Below are positions 41,013-49,277 of a stretch of DNA of 64,000 nt, piece by piece; within the stretch, counting starts at the first letter, position 1, and every line of letters starts with the position of its first letter. Source of the stretch: Actinomadura mexicana (lineage in GTDB: Bacteria > Actinomycetota > Actinomycetes > Streptosporangiales > Streptosporangiaceae); assembly GCF_900188105.1 (NCBI RefSeq), contig NZ_FZNP01000005.1, positions 372,001 through 436,000 on the forward strand, read 5' to 3'. The position numbers were made by a program, and so were the translations under genes. The notes under the pieces were generated by a model. That model was not told the DNA's origin. It saw only the letters and a program-made list of their open reading frames with translations, and searched no databases.

Positions 41013-41317
41013 GGTTCCGAGGCCGCGCCAGGACCGGCACACCGCCCGTCGACGCGGCGCCGCCCCCCGCGGAGCCGGAGGGCCCGCCGCCCTTCCTCGT
41101 CATCGACGCGCTCGGCCGCAAGTGCCCCATCCCGATCATCATGCTGGCCGAGCGGATCCGGGAGGTCCCGGTCGGACAGGTCGTCGCCGTCCTCGCCGAC
41201 GACGCCGCCGCCCGTACCGACGTCCCCGCCTGGTGCCGCATGAAGTCCCAGGACTTCGTCCGCGAGGAGACCCTCCAGCAGGGCGGCTGGGGCTTCCACA
41301 TCCGCCGCACGTACTAG
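41009..41317 (+). CDS. TusA-family sulfurtransferase
   Basis: A 102-residue protein with a Pro-rich N-terminus and a TusA domain. LGRKCPIPIIMLAERIREVPVGQ near residue 36 holds the catalytic CPxP cysteine, and DVPAWCRMKSQDFV near 70 holds the second conserved block with another Cys. TusA proteins carry persulfide from cysteine desulfurases to tRNA-modification or cofactor pathways. The ATG overlaps the stop of the cysteine desulfurase-like gene (ATGA), with AGGGAGG upstream. I infer that the pair works as a sulfur relay. Confidence 0.88.
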   Translation: MRFRGRARTGTPPVDAAPPPAEPEGPPPFLVIDALGRKCPIPIIMLAERIREVPVGQVVAVLADDAAARTDVPAWCRMKSQDFVREETLQQGGWGFHIRRTY

Positions 41318-41355
41318 CCGCGCGAGAAGCCGGAGACTGCGGAAAGCCGGAGAAA

Positions 41356-41390
41356 GGGGAAGGCCGCGCCGGTCCGGCGCGGCCTTCTCC
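41356..41390. terminator. Bidirectional terminator between tusA-like and kinase genes
   Basis: Arms 41356-41370 and 41376-41390 form a 15-bp stem (one G-T wobble) with a 5-base loop, between two convergent genes. Confidence 0.8.
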
Positions 41391-41434
41391 GTGTGCCCAG
41401 TGTCAGGGGCGGGGGTGCGGGGGTCGAGCGGCCC

Positions 41435-42421
41435 CTACGGGGTCGGGCAGGCGACGTGGGGCTCCAGGTCGGCCGCGGCGTCGGCGCCGTAGGCGGCCGC
41501 GAAGCGGTCGAGGAACGCCCTGCGGCCGAGGGTGTACTCCTGCGGCCCGGCGGCTTCGAGGGCGTGCGCGGCGATGGCGTTGCCCACCTGGGCGGCGCGT
41601 TCGAGCGGCAGGCCCCAGGCGGTCGCCGACAGGAAGCCGGCGCGGAACGCGTCGCCGACGCCGGTCGGGTCGACGACGGAGTCGACCTGGACGCAGGGGA
41701 CGTGCACGCCCTCCTCGCCCTCGCGGTCGATGACGACGCCCTTGGCGCCGAGGGTGGTGACGCGGACGCCGACGCGGGCCAGGATCTCCTCCCCCGACCA
41801 GCCGGTCTTCTCCTCTGCCAGAGCCTTCTCGTACTCGTTGCTGAACAGGTAGGCGGCGCCGTCGATGAGGCGGCGGACATCGGCGCCGTCCATCCGGGCG
41901 AGCTGCTGCGAGGGGTCGGCGGCGAACGGGATGCCGCGGTCGCGGCACTCGTCGGTGTGCCGCAGCATCGCCTCCGGGTCGTTCGGGCTGACGACGACGA
42001 GGTCGAGGCCGCCGACGCGGTCGGCCACGGGCCGCAGCTCGATGGAGCGGGCCTCGCTCATCGCGCCGGCGTAGAACGTGGCGATCTGGTTCTGGTCCTG
42101 ATCGGTGGTGCACAGGAACCGCGCGGTGTGGTGGATCTCGGACACGTGCACCGAGGCGGTGTCGACCGAGTGCCGTTCGAGCCAGGAGCGGTAGTCGGCG
42201 AAGTCGTCGCCGACGGAGCCGACGAGGATGGACTCCCTGCCGAGGCTGCCCATGCCGAAGCAGATGTTGGCGGCGATGCCGCCGCGGCGGATGTCCAGCT
42301 CGTCCACCAGGAAGGACAGCGACACCCGGTCGAGCTGGTCGGGCAGGAGCTGGTCGGTGAACCTTCCGGGGAAGGTCATCAGATGGTCTGTCGCAATGGA
42401 ACCGGTCACGGCGATGCGCAC
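41435..42421 (-). CDS. PfkB-family carbohydrate/adenosine kinase
   Basis: A 328-residue ribokinase-fold kinase. The N-terminus RIAVTGSIATDHLMTFPGRF matches the actinobacterial adenosine kinase/CbhK group. RRGGIAANICFGMGSLG near residue 46 is the first PfkB motif, and DPTGVGDAFRAGF near 250 is the second, containing the catalytic Asp. Mycobacterial Rv2202c is an adenosine kinase of this family at the same place between ctaC and the erpA-like gene. The substrate is inferred, so I give no symbol. GTG 42421 with GAGGAGAG upstream is preferred to an in-frame GTG 13 codons earlier because homologues start here. Confidence 0.88.
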   Translation of the reverse strand: MRIAVTGSIATDHLMTFPGRFTDQLLPDQLDRVSLSFLVDELDIRRGGIAANICFGMGSLGRESILVGSVGDDFADYRSWLERHSVDTASVHVSEIHHTARFLCTTDQDQNQIATFYAGAMSEARSIELRPVADRVGGLDLVVVSPNDPEAMLRHTDECRDRGIPFAADPSQQLARMDGADVRRLIDGAAYLFSNEYEKALAEEKTGWSGEEILARVGVRVTTLGAKGVVIDREGEEGVHVPCVQVDSVVDPTGVGDAFRAGFLSATAWGLPLERAAQVGNAIAAHALEAAGPQEYTLGRRAFLDRFAAAYGADAAADLEPHVACPTP

Positions 42422-42550
42422 GGCGTCGCTCTCCTCGTCGTGGTCGTCCGGCTGTTTCACCGGCTGTTCGAACCCGTCAGGCTACTCACCATCGCACCAC
42501 AGATCGCCGCCTCACGACAGTTCGCCGCGGTACCGCCGCGGGGCAGCCCT

Positions 42551-42587
42551 GAGGGGCGGCCCGGACCCGTGGTCCGGCCCGCCCCTC
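42551..42587. terminator. Hairpin after erpA
   Basis: Arms 42551-42566 and 42572-42587 form a 16-bp stem with one mismatch and a 5-base loop, about 45 bases beyond the erpA stop on the minus strand. Confidence 0.7.
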
Positions 42588-42630
42588 TTCGGGCCCTACG
42601 CTCGACCGGTGCCGGCGCGCTCGGCGCGCG

Positions 42631-42993
42631 TCAGTTGAAGGAGTCGCCGCAGGCGCAGGAACCCGACGCGTTCGGGTTGTCGATCGTGAAGCCCTGCTTC
42701 TCGATCGAGTCCACGAAGTCGATGGTGGCGCCCGTGAGGTAGGGCGCGCTCATCCGGTCGACGCGCACCGACAGGCCGTCGAAGTCCTGGATCTGGTCCC
42801 CGTCCATCTCGCGCTCGTCGAAGAAGAGCTGGTAGATCAGACCGGAGCAGCCGCCCGGCTGCACGGCGACACGCAGCGCAAGGTCATCACGGCCCTCCTG
42901 CTCAAGCAGGCCCTTGGCCTTCTCGGCGGCGGCGTCGGTGAGGACGACGCCCTGCTGCGTGGTCTCCTGCGTGGTCTCGCCTGAAACCGTCAT
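42631..42993 (-). CDS. erpA: A-type iron-sulfur carrier / insertion protein (HesB/IscA/ErpA)
   Basis: A 120-residue carrier that passes Fe-S clusters to client proteins. The three cluster cysteines are visible: QPGGCSGLIYQLFFD near residue 49 and GSCACGDSF at the C-terminus. VVLTDAAAEKAKGLL near 16 is the usual first helix. Fe-S clients in this window include QcrA, NadA, LipA and the NuoF-like protein. It is immediately divergent from nadA, an Fe-S enzyme gene. Numbering as ErpA rather than IscA is by custom for actinobacteria. Confidence 0.92.
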   Translation of the reverse strand: MTVSGETTQETTQQGVVLTDAAAEKAKGLLEQEGRDDLALRVAVQPGGCSGLIYQLFFDEREMDGDQIQDFDGLSVRVDRMSAPYLTGATIDFVDSIEKQGFTIDNPNASGSCACGDSFN

Positions 42994-43228
42994 GTGTTCA
43001 GCTCCCGGGTCTCGCTGCGCCGCGCTAGCGGCGGACTGTCGCTTGTCCTCGAAGACGTCTCATGCCTCTTCCCGTAGGACAACGTACCTCGCCACATGGC
43101 CATTCCGCTTCTCGGCGGTGTTAACGCCCCGCACGGGTGCGGTCTACGTCACACCGCCAACCCCTCGCCGCATATGCCATTATTAGTCGTCAGAGCGACG
43201 ATAAGTCCCGTCGCGAAGGGAGACCGCC

Positions 43229-44383
43229 GTGACCACCCCAGTGCGCGACCTGCCGCTGCTGCTGCTCGGCAGCGGCGCCGACCCCGCGAGCGAACGCGGC
43301 GTGGACTGCCCCGGCGAGCTGCCGGCGGCGTCCGACCCCGCCCTCGTCGAGCGGGCCCGTGCCGCCAAGGCGGCGCTCGGCGACCGCGTGTTCGTGCTCG
43401 GCCACCACTACCAGCGCGACGAGGTCATCCGGTTCGCGGACGTGACCGGCGACTCGTTCAAGCTGGCCCAGCGGGCCGCGGCCCGCCCCGAGGCGCCCTA
43501 CATCGTGTTCTGCGGCGTCCACTTCATGGCCGAGTCGGCCGACATCCTGACCGCCGCACACCAGCGGGTGATCCTGCCCGACCTCGGCGCGGGCTGCTCG
43601 ATGGCCGACATGGCGACCTTCGACCAGGTCGAGGAGTGCTGGGACGTCCTGGAGGACGCCGGGATCGCGGACGACGTCGTCCCCGTCACCTACATGAACT
43701 CCTCGGCCGACATCAAGGGCTTCGTCGGGCGGCACGGCGGGGTGGTGTGCACCTCGTCCAACGCCAGGCGCGCCCTCGAGTGGGCCTACGGCAAGGGCAA
43801 GAAGGTCCTGTTCCTGCCCGACCAGCACCTCGGCCGCAACACGGCCGTCCTGGAGATGGGCCTCTCGCTGGACGACTGCGTCGTCTACAGCCCGCACCGC
43901 CGCGAGGGCGGCCTCACGCACGGCCGGCTGCGGGACGCCAGGATGATCCTCTGGCGGGGCCACTGCTCGGTGCACGGCCGGTTCACCAAGGAGTCGGTGG
44001 ACGACGTCCGCGCGCGGGTGCCGGGGGTGAACGTCCTCGTCCACCCCGAGTGCCGGCACGAGGTCGTCACGGCCGCCGACCGGATCGGCTCGACCGAGTA
44101 CATCATCAAGGCGATCGAGGCCGCCGAGCCCGGATCGTCCTGGGCCGTGGGGACGGAGCTGAACCTCGTCCGGCGGCTGGCGAACGCGCACCCGGACAAG
44201 AACGTCATGTTCCTCGACAAGGCCGTCTGCTACTGCTCGACGATGAACCGGATCGACCTGCCGCACCTGGTGCTGTCGCTGGAGTCGCTGGCCGCCGGAA
44301 CGGTCGAGAACGTCATCGAGGTGGACGAGGAGACCGCGCACTACGCCCGCCTCGCCCTCGACCAGATGCTCGCCCTGCCCTGA
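43229..44383 (+). CDS. nadA: Quinolinate synthase NadA
   Basis: A 384-residue 4Fe-4S enzyme of NAD synthesis, condensing iminoaspartate with dihydroxyacetone phosphate. VFVLGHHYQRDEVIRFADVTGDSF near residue 53, YIVFCGVHFMAESADIL near 90 with the first Cys, NVLVHPECRHEV near 268 with the second, and KAVCYCSTMNRIDLP near 330 with the third are all present. The GTG start at 43229 has GAAGGGAG seven bases upstream. No nadB or nadC follows in the window, so the gene stands alone. Confidence 0.95.
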   Translation: MTTPVRDLPLLLLGSGADPASERGVDCPGELPAASDPALVERARAAKAALGDRVFVLGHHYQRDEVIRFADVTGDSFKLAQRAAARPEAPYIVFCGVHFMAESADILTAAHQRVILPDLGAGCSMADMATFDQVEECWDVLEDAGIADDVVPVTYMNSSADIKGFVGRHGGVVCTSSNARRALEWAYGKGKKVLFLPDQHLGRNTAVLEMGLSLDDCVVYSPHRREGGLTHGRLRDARMILWRGHCSVHGRFTKESVDDVRARVPGVNVLVHPECRHEVVTAADRIGSTEYIIKAIEAAEPGSSWAVGTELNLVRRLANAHPDKNVMFLDKAVCYCSTMNRIDLPHLVLSLESLAAGTVENVIEVDEETAHYARLALDQMLALP

Positions 44384-44410
44384 CCGGGCGCGGGCGGGCG
44401 CAGGAGGGGA

Positions 44411-45016
44411 TCACAGGCCGGGGGCGCCCCAGACGGGGAACCACCGGCCGAGGTCCTGCTCGAACGGCAGGTCCGCGCCGATCGCGCCGCGCACCTGGAG
44501 CTCCAGCGCGTTGTCCCGCCGGGGGGACGGCGGGGCGTGGCCGTCGGGAGGAGACACCGCTCCGGGGAGCGGCGCGAACGGGTAGAAGGTCCCGCGCTTG
44601 TAGAGGTAGACGAGCGCGAGGCGGCGGCCGTCCGGCCCCTGGAAACCGACCAGGGAGCACAGCAGGTGCGGGCCGAACCCGCCCGCCTCCAGCGTCGCGT
44701 TCACCGCGTGCAGGTCGGTGACGAGGTCGGGCAGCTGGTCGGGCCGCTGCTCGGCGAGCAGCCACGTGTAGCCGTAGGTGTCCGTGCTGATCTGGACCTT
44801 GGGCCCCTGGTCGGCGTCCAGCAGCTCCTGGACGTCGGCCTGGAGCCGCGCGAACGCGCCGCCCTCGGCCGCGCGGAAGCACACCGAGCCGAGCCCCGTG
44901 GGGGTGAACCCCGTCGCCGCCTCCAGCGTGACGGCCGCGGTCGACAGCCCGAAGATCTGGTCGAGGTCGGGCTTGGCCGGCTTGGACCGGCCGAGCAGGG
45001 TGTCCAGGAACCCCAC
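44411..45016 (-). CDS. pspAB: PspA-associated protein PspAB
   Basis: A 201-residue cytosolic protein. MGFLDTLLGRSKPAKPDLDQIFGLSTAA is a family-type N-terminus, followed by VQISTDTYGYTWLL near 100, GFGPHLLCSLVGF near 135 and RGTFYPFAPLPG near 160. PspAB is a conserved actinobacterial neighbour of PspA with no known activity. It starts three bases after the htpX stop, so it is translated from the same message. The cluster pspA-pspAA-htpX-pspAB is a recurrent membrane-stress arrangement. Confidence 0.87.
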   Translation of the reverse strand: MGFLDTLLGRSKPAKPDLDQIFGLSTAAVTLEAATGFTPTGLGSVCFRAAEGGAFARLQADVQELLDADQGPKVQISTDTYGYTWLLAEQRPDQLPDLVTDLHAVNATLEAGGFGPHLLCSLVGFQGPDGRRLALVYLYKRGTFYPFAPLPGAVSPPDGHAPPSPRRDNALELQVRGAIGADLPFEQDLGRWFPVWGAPGL

Positions 45017-45019
45017 GGA

Positions 45020-45937
45020 TCACACTCCCCTGCTGAGCTGCTCGGAGATCTTCGACAGCTGCGCGAGCCGCCGGTCCAGCGACGGGTGGGTGGAGAACAG
45101 CGAGGAGACGCTGAAGCCCCTGCCGAGCGCCGGGGTGAAGAAGAACGCGTTGAACGCCTGCGAGGAGCGCAGGTCGTTGGTCGGGATCCGCGCGATCTCG
45201 CCGCTGACCTTCGTCAGCGCGCTGGCCAGGGCGGAGGGGCGGCCGGTCAGCAGCGCGGCGGCGCGGTCGGCCGACAGCTCGCGGTAGCGCGACAGCGCCC
45301 GGGTGAGCAGGAAGCTGACCGCGTAGGCGAGCGCGCTGGCCGCGACGACGGCGAGCAGGATCAGCCCGGTGTTCTGGTCGTTGCTGCGGCGCCCGAACCC
45401 GCCCCACAGGCCCCACTGGAGCCCGAACCGGGTGATCAGGCCGGCGAGGATGCCGAGGAAGGAGGCGATCGTCATGACCGCGACGTCCTTGTGCGCGACG
45501 TGCGCCATCTCGTGCGCGAGCACGCCCTCCAGCTCGACCGGGTCGAGCCGGCGCAGCAGGCCGGTGGTCACGCAGACGACGGCCTTCTTCTGGTTGCGGC
45601 CGGTGGCGAACGCGTTCGGCACGTCGGTGTCGGCGATCGCGACCCGCGGCTTCGGGGCGTCCGACATCGCGCAGATGCGGTCGATGACGCCGTGCAGCTC
45701 GGGCGCCTCCTGAGGGGAGACGACCCGGCCGTGCATGGCGAACAGCGTCATCCGGTCGGAGAAGAAGTACTGGGCGATGAGGAACAGCACCGCGAAGACC
45801 AGCGCGACGCCGGCCCACTTCGGCACGAAAACGAAGAACGCCCCCACGAAGACGACGTAGACCAGCCCCAGCAGGAACATCGTCACGAGCATCCGCGATG
45901 TCAGCCCCCGGTCGGAGGCGTAACGCGTCCTGGCCAT
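45020..45937 (-). CDS. htpX: HtpX-family membrane zinc metalloprotease
   Basis: A 305-residue integral-membrane protease of the M48B group for misfolded membrane proteins. Two N-terminal helices (about residues 15-60) precede RVAIADTDVPNAFATGRN near 100 and the zinc motif VLAHEMAHVAHKDVA near 140. Two further helices follow, then SRYRELSADRAAALLTG near 218 with the third ligand Glu. The start ATG 45937 lies after a 131-base gap containing inverted repeats, so htpX may have its own promoter besides co-transcription with pspA. Confidence 0.92.
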   Translation of the reverse strand: MARTRYASDRGLTSRMLVTMFLLGLVYVVFVGAFFVFVPKWAGVALVFAVLFLIAQYFFSDRMTLFAMHGRVVSPQEAPELHGVIDRICAMSDAPKPRVAIADTDVPNAFATGRNQKKAVVCVTTGLLRRLDPVELEGVLAHEMAHVAHKDVAVMTIASFLGILAGLITRFGLQWGLWGGFGRRSNDQNTGLILLAVVAASALAYAVSFLLTRALSRYRELSADRAAALLTGRPSALASALTKVSGEIARIPTNDLRSSQAFNAFFFTPALGRGFSVSSLFSTHPSLDRRLAQLSKISEQLSRGV

Positions 45938-45967
45938 CCGGCCACCCCCAGTCCTTGCTCCTCTTCA

Positions 45968-46000
45968 CTTGTACGAACGCACAAGGCGCGGGTTTTGTGC
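45968..46000. promoter_or_regulatory. Inverted repeats upstream of htpX (possible stress operator)
   Basis: CTTGT (45968-45972) and ACAAG (45981-45985) with 8-base spacing overlap GCACAA (45979-45984) and TTGTGC (45995-46000) with 10-base spacing. The first resembles a shortened HspR-type CTTG...CAAG element. It lies 31-63 bases before the htpX start codon. A regulator is not identified. Confidence 0.4.
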
Positions 46001-46068
46001 CCGGATGTCCATAATGTGACCCGGACCCCGCGGGGTCGTCACGGAGGACGGCCCGAGGCCCCCGCCGG

Positions 46069-46347
46069 TCAGTCCGGGATGAGGCCCTCGTCTCCCAGCA
46101 TGGAGCGCACCTCGTCGATGTGCGCGTCCGCCGGGGGCAGGATCAGCTCGGACGGCTCCAGGCTGTCCGCCGGCAGCGGCCTTCCCACCTTGCGGACGTT
46201 GTCCAGCAGGGCGTGCAGCGCGGCGCGGAAAGCGGACTCGTCGCCCGACTCGATCGCCGCCTCCAGCTCGGCGTCGAGGGTGTTGAGCGAGGGCAGGGCC
46301 TCCTCGGCCACGTCCAGCTGGCCCTCGCCCATCAGGCGGACGATCAC
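46069..46347 (-). CDS. pspAA: PspA-associated protein PspAA
   Basis: A 92-residue small protein. The N-terminus VIVRLMGEGQLDVAEE and the end SELILPPADAHIDEVRSMLGDEGLIPD are typical of PspAA, a conserved partner encoded next to PspA in actinobacteria and cyanobacteria. The GTG start at 46347 overlaps the pspA stop (GTGA). A longer reading from 46374 would overlap pspA further and is rejected. Function is thought to be modulation of PspA, without biochemical proof. Confidence 0.88.
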   Translation of the reverse strand: MIVRLMGEGQLDVAEEALPSLNTLDAELEAAIESGDESAFRAALHALLDNVRKVGRPLPADSLEPSELILPPADAHIDEVRSMLGDEGLIPD

Positions 46348-47150
46348 TGGGCACCCCCGGGATTCTGCGGCCACGGGGCCTGCTGGGGGGTGTCCTGCTG
46401 CTGGTGCGGCTTGGCGGTCGGCGAGCCCTGGTTCAGCTCCTTGGGCGCCGGGCCCTGGCCGAGTTCGGCCTTGAGACGCTCCAGCTCCATGTCGACGCCG
46501 GGGCCGGAGCCCATCCGGTCGAGTTCGGCCTGGATGTCGTCCCTCGGACCGGAGAAGTCCTCCAGGGCGCCGGAGGCCAGCAGCTCGTCGATGGCGCCGG
46601 CGCGGGCCTTCATCGTGTCGGTCTTCTCCTCGGCGCGCTGGATCGCCAGGCCGACGTCGCCCATCTCCTCGGAGATGCCGGAGAACGCCTCGTTGATCTT
46701 GGTCTGCGCCTCGGCGGCCGTGTAGGTCGCCTTGATCGTCTCCTTGCGGGTGCGGAAGGAGTCGACCTTGGCCTGCAGCCGCTGGGACGCGAGCGTGAGC
46801 TTCTCCTCCTCGCCCTGCAGCTGCTGGTACTGCCCGCGCAGGTCGCCCAGCTGGCTCTCCAGGCCGGAACGGCGGGTCAGCGCCTCGCGGGCGAGATCCT
46901 CGCGGCCCACCTGCAGCGCCTTCTTGCCCTGGTCGGTCAGCTTGCTCTGCTGCTGTTCGAGCTGGTTGATCTGCAACTCGAGACGCTTGCGCGAGGTGGC
47001 GACGTCGGCGACCCCGCGACGGACCTTCTGCAGCATCTCCAGCTGGCGCTGGTAGGAGTAATCGAGGGTCTCCCGAGGGTCTTCCATCCGGTCCAGGGCC
47101 TTGTTCGCCTTGGACTTGAAGATCATCGACATTCGCTTCATCACGCTCAT
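46344..47150 (-). CDS. pspA: PspA/IM30 family membrane-stress protein
   Basis: A 268-residue ESCRT-III-like protein that binds and stabilises the inner membrane. The N-terminal amphipathic segment MKRMSMIFKSKANKALDRMEDP and a long coiled coil (about residues 25-220) with YSYQRQLEMLQKVRRG near 32 are diagnostic. A Gln/Pro-rich C-terminal tail extends beyond the usual core. The start is ATG 47150 (ATG 47141 is an alternative). It is the first gene of the pspA-pspAA-htpX-pspAB cluster and diverges from a DUF3043 gene. Confidence 0.94.
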   Translation of the reverse strand: MSVMKRMSMIFKSKANKALDRMEDPRETLDYSYQRQLEMLQKVRRGVADVATSRKRLELQINQLEQQQSKLTDQGKKALQVGREDLAREALTRRSGLESQLGDLRGQYQQLQGEEEKLTLASQRLQAKVDSFRTRKETIKATYTAAEAQTKINEAFSGISEEMGDVGLAIQRAEEKTDTMKARAGAIDELLASGALEDFSGPRDDIQAELDRMGSGPGVDMELERLKAELGQGPAPKELNQGSPTAKPHQQQDTPQQAPWPQNPGGAQ

Positions 47151-47231
47151 CGCGCGGCGCCGGTCCCTTCGTGCTGTCGCCTCAGTCGTGAACTGGGCTC
47201 AATGACCACTGCTGGGGTTCTTATCACCCTA

Positions 47232-47243
47232 CGCGTTAACGCG
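47232..47243. promoter_or_regulatory. Perfect palindrome CGCGTTAACGCG between pspA and DUF3043 gene
   Basis: A 12-base perfect palindrome lies 82 bases from the pspA start and 28 bases ahead of the DUF3043 -10 element. It could be an operator for either gene, but no known regulator motif matches exactly. Confidence 0.35.
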
Positions 47244-47283
47244 CGAGGCAGCCACGATGTTCGCAGCCGGTAGGCTGATCCCT

Positions 47284-47859
47284 GTGTTCAAGCGTCGTAC
47301 CCCGGAGGCCCCGCCGGATCCTCCTCAGGTAGTAAAGCCCGGCGGCAAGGGCCGTCCCACGCCCAAGCGCAGCGAGGCCGAGAAGCGCCGTCGGCAGCCG
47401 ATCACGGCGCCGACGACCCGCAAGGAGGCCTACAAGAAGGTGCGGGAGCGGCAGGCCACCGATCGCGCCAAGGCCCGCCAGGGCATGGCCAAGGGCGACG
47501 AGAAGCACCTGCTCAAGCGAGACAGGGGCCCCGTGCGCCGCATGGCCCGCGACTACGTCGACTCGCGCCGCACGGTCGGCTCCTACCTGATGTACGCGAT
47601 GTTCGCGATCGTGCTGCTCAGCCTGCTGCCGATCCCGGCGGCCCGGCTGCTGGTGCTGTTCGCGCCGCCGCTGCTGCTCGTGGTGGTCTTCGCGGAGGGC
47701 TTCCTGCTGAGCCGCGGCATCAAGCGGCTGGCCGCCGAGCGCCACCCCGGCGAGGACGCCAAGGGCGTCGGCATGTACGCCGCGATGCGCGCGATGCAGA
47801 TCCGCCGGCTGCGGATCCCGAACCCGCGAGTGCGCCTCGGCGAGAAGGACAAGGTCTGA
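47284..47859 (+). CDS. DUF3043 membrane protein
   Basis: A 191-residue protein conserved in actinobacteria, function unknown. A basic N-terminal region (VFKRRTPEAP, GKGRPTPKRSEAEKRRRQP) precedes two membrane helices near residues 100-145 (YLMYAMFAIVLLSLLP, LLVLFAPPLLLVVVFAEG). A further cytoplasmic tail contains RRGIKRL-like (SRGIKRLAAERHP) and MRAMQIRRLRIPNPRV. The GTG start at 47284 is supported by TAGGCT ending seven bases upstream, hence leaderless. A homologue occupies the comparable position in mycobacteria near the kinase and erpA-like genes. Confidence 0.88.
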   Translation: MFKRRTPEAPPDPPQVVKPGGKGRPTPKRSEAEKRRRQPITAPTTRKEAYKKVRERQATDRAKARQGMAKGDEKHLLKRDRGPVRRMARDYVDSRRTVGSYLMYAMFAIVLLSLLPIPAARLLVLFAPPLLLVVVFAEGFLLSRGIKRLAAERHPGEDAKGVGMYAAMRAMQIRRLRIPNPRVRLGEKDKV

Positions 47860-47977
47860 GAAGGCCCGGGGTCTGAGGACCGGGTCCGGGTCCGGGTTCA
47901 CGTCCGTCGCGGCGCCCGGCGGGAGCGTCCGCCGCGCGCCGCGCACCGACGATCAACGCGGGGCTAGGGTCGGGCCC

Positions 47978-48979
47978 ATGGAGTTCCGAAACCTGGGCCG
48001 GAGCGGCCTGAAGATCAGCGAGATCGCGTACGGCAACTGGCTCACCCACGGCTCGCAGGTCGAGGAGGACGCGGCGCGCGCCTGCGTGCGGGCGGCCCTC
48101 GACGAGGGCGTGACCACGTTCGACACCGCCGACGTCTACGCCGGAACGCGTGCCGAGGAGGTCCTCGGGCGGGCGCTGAAGGGTCAGCGCCGCGAGGGGC
48201 TGGAGATCTTCACCAAGGTCTACTGGCCGACGGGTCCCGGGGTGAACGACCGGGGCCTGTCGCGCAAGCACGTCTTCGAGTCGATCCACGGCTCCCTGCG
48301 CCGCCTCGGGACCGACTACGTGGACCTGTACCAGGCCCACCGCTTCGACTACGAGACCCCGCTGGAGGAGACCCTCCGGGCCTTCGACGACCTCGTCCGG
48401 CAGGGCAAGGTCCTCTACGTCGGGGTGTCGGAGTGGCGGGCCGAGGAGATCGAGCGCGCCCTGAGGATCGCCGATGAGATGGGCTTCGACCGGATCGTCT
48501 CCAGCCAGCCGCAGTACTCGATGCTGTGGCGGGTCATCGAGGAGGAGGTCGTCCCGCTCTGCGAGCGCGAGGGCGTGGGCCAGATCGTCTGGTCGCCGAT
48601 CGCGCAGGGCGTCCTGACCGGCAAGTACAAGCCGGGGCGGCCGCTGCCGGAGGGGTCGCGCGCCACCGACGACAAGGGCGGCGCCGACATGATCAAGCGC
48701 TACCTGGACGACGACCTGCTGACCCGCGTGCAGAACCTGCGGCCGGTCGCGGACGACCTCGGCCTGTCGATGGCGCAGCTCGCGATCGCCTGGACGCTGC
48801 AGAACCCGAACGTCTCGGCGGCCATCGTCGGCGCGTCCCGCCCCGAGCAGGTCACCGACAACGTGAGGGCGGCCGGGGTGAAGCTGGAGGCCGACGTGAT
48901 GAAGCGGATCGACGAGATCCTCGGCGGGACCGTCATCCGCGACCCGGCCAAGACCGTCAGCCCGCGCACGCGCCCCTGA
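47978..48979 (+). CDS. Aldo/keto reductase family oxidoreductase (Kv-beta-like)
   Basis: A 333-residue TIM-barrel NADPH-dependent reductase. The N-terminus MEFRNLGRSGLKISEIAYGNW is typical. The catalytic tetrad is seen as the Asp and Tyr in FDTADVYAG near residue 48, the Lys in IFTKVYWP near 77 and the His in LYQAHRFD near 118. The C-terminal AIVGASRPEQVTDNV near 284 binds the cofactor phosphate. It resembles the potassium-channel beta-subunit group; substrate unknown. TAGGGT ends seven bases before the ATG, so the transcript is probably leaderless. Confidence 0.93.
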   Translation: MEFRNLGRSGLKISEIAYGNWLTHGSQVEEDAARACVRAALDEGVTTFDTADVYAGTRAEEVLGRALKGQRREGLEIFTKVYWPTGPGVNDRGLSRKHVFESIHGSLRRLGTDYVDLYQAHRFDYETPLEETLRAFDDLVRQGKVLYVGVSEWRAEEIERALRIADEMGFDRIVSSQPQYSMLWRVIEEEVVPLCEREGVGQIVWSPIAQGVLTGKYKPGRPLPEGSRATDDKGGADMIKRYLDDDLLTRVQNLRPVADDLGLSMAQLAIAWTLQNPNVSAAIVGASRPEQVTDNVRAAGVKLEADVMKRIDEILGGTVIRDPAKTVSPRTRP

Positions 48980-49042
48980 GCCCGGCGGGCACCCGGGGGC
49001 CGCGGAGCGCGACGCTGCGCGGCCCTCGCCCTTCCCCGCCGG

Positions 49043-49240
49043 TCACTCCGGATCGTGCAGGCTCATCCCGTACACGACGCTGTCGCCGTCCAGCAGGGTC
49101 ACCTTGTCGACCTCGTCGGCGCGCAGCCCCCGCCAGTTCTCCCCCAGCCAGCTCTCCGCGTCCGCCTGGGTGGAGAAGGTCTCCTCCGACATGCCGATCG
49201 TCCGCCCGTCGGCCTTCTCCAGCCGCCAGCTCCACGCCAT
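49043..49240 (-). CDS. Small conserved actinobacterial protein of unknown function
   Basis: A 65-residue acidic protein beginning MAWSWRLEKADGRTIG, with FSTQADAESWLGENWRGL and VTLLDGDSVVYGMSLHDPE. The pattern of a two-strand/helix/two-strand fold with a Trp-rich core suggests a compact domain. Similar short proteins are common in actinomycetes, but I know no function. AGGGAGG precedes the ATG. It lies between an aldo-keto reductase (convergent) and a DsbA-like gene (same strand), with 37 bases to the latter. Confidence 0.72.
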   Translation of the reverse strand: MAWSWRLEKADGRTIGMSEETFSTQADAESWLGENWRGLRADEVDKVTLLDGDSVVYGMSLHDPE

Positions 49241-49277
49241 CGCCCTCGACCTCCCTCGTCGCGGTGAGACTAGCCGG

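Noticed and set aside
43182..43205. Imperfect dyad TTAGTCGTC...GACGATAA before nadA as a NAD regulator site
   Set aside because: The arms are offset by one base and match no NAD-regulator motif that I know; too weak to annotate.
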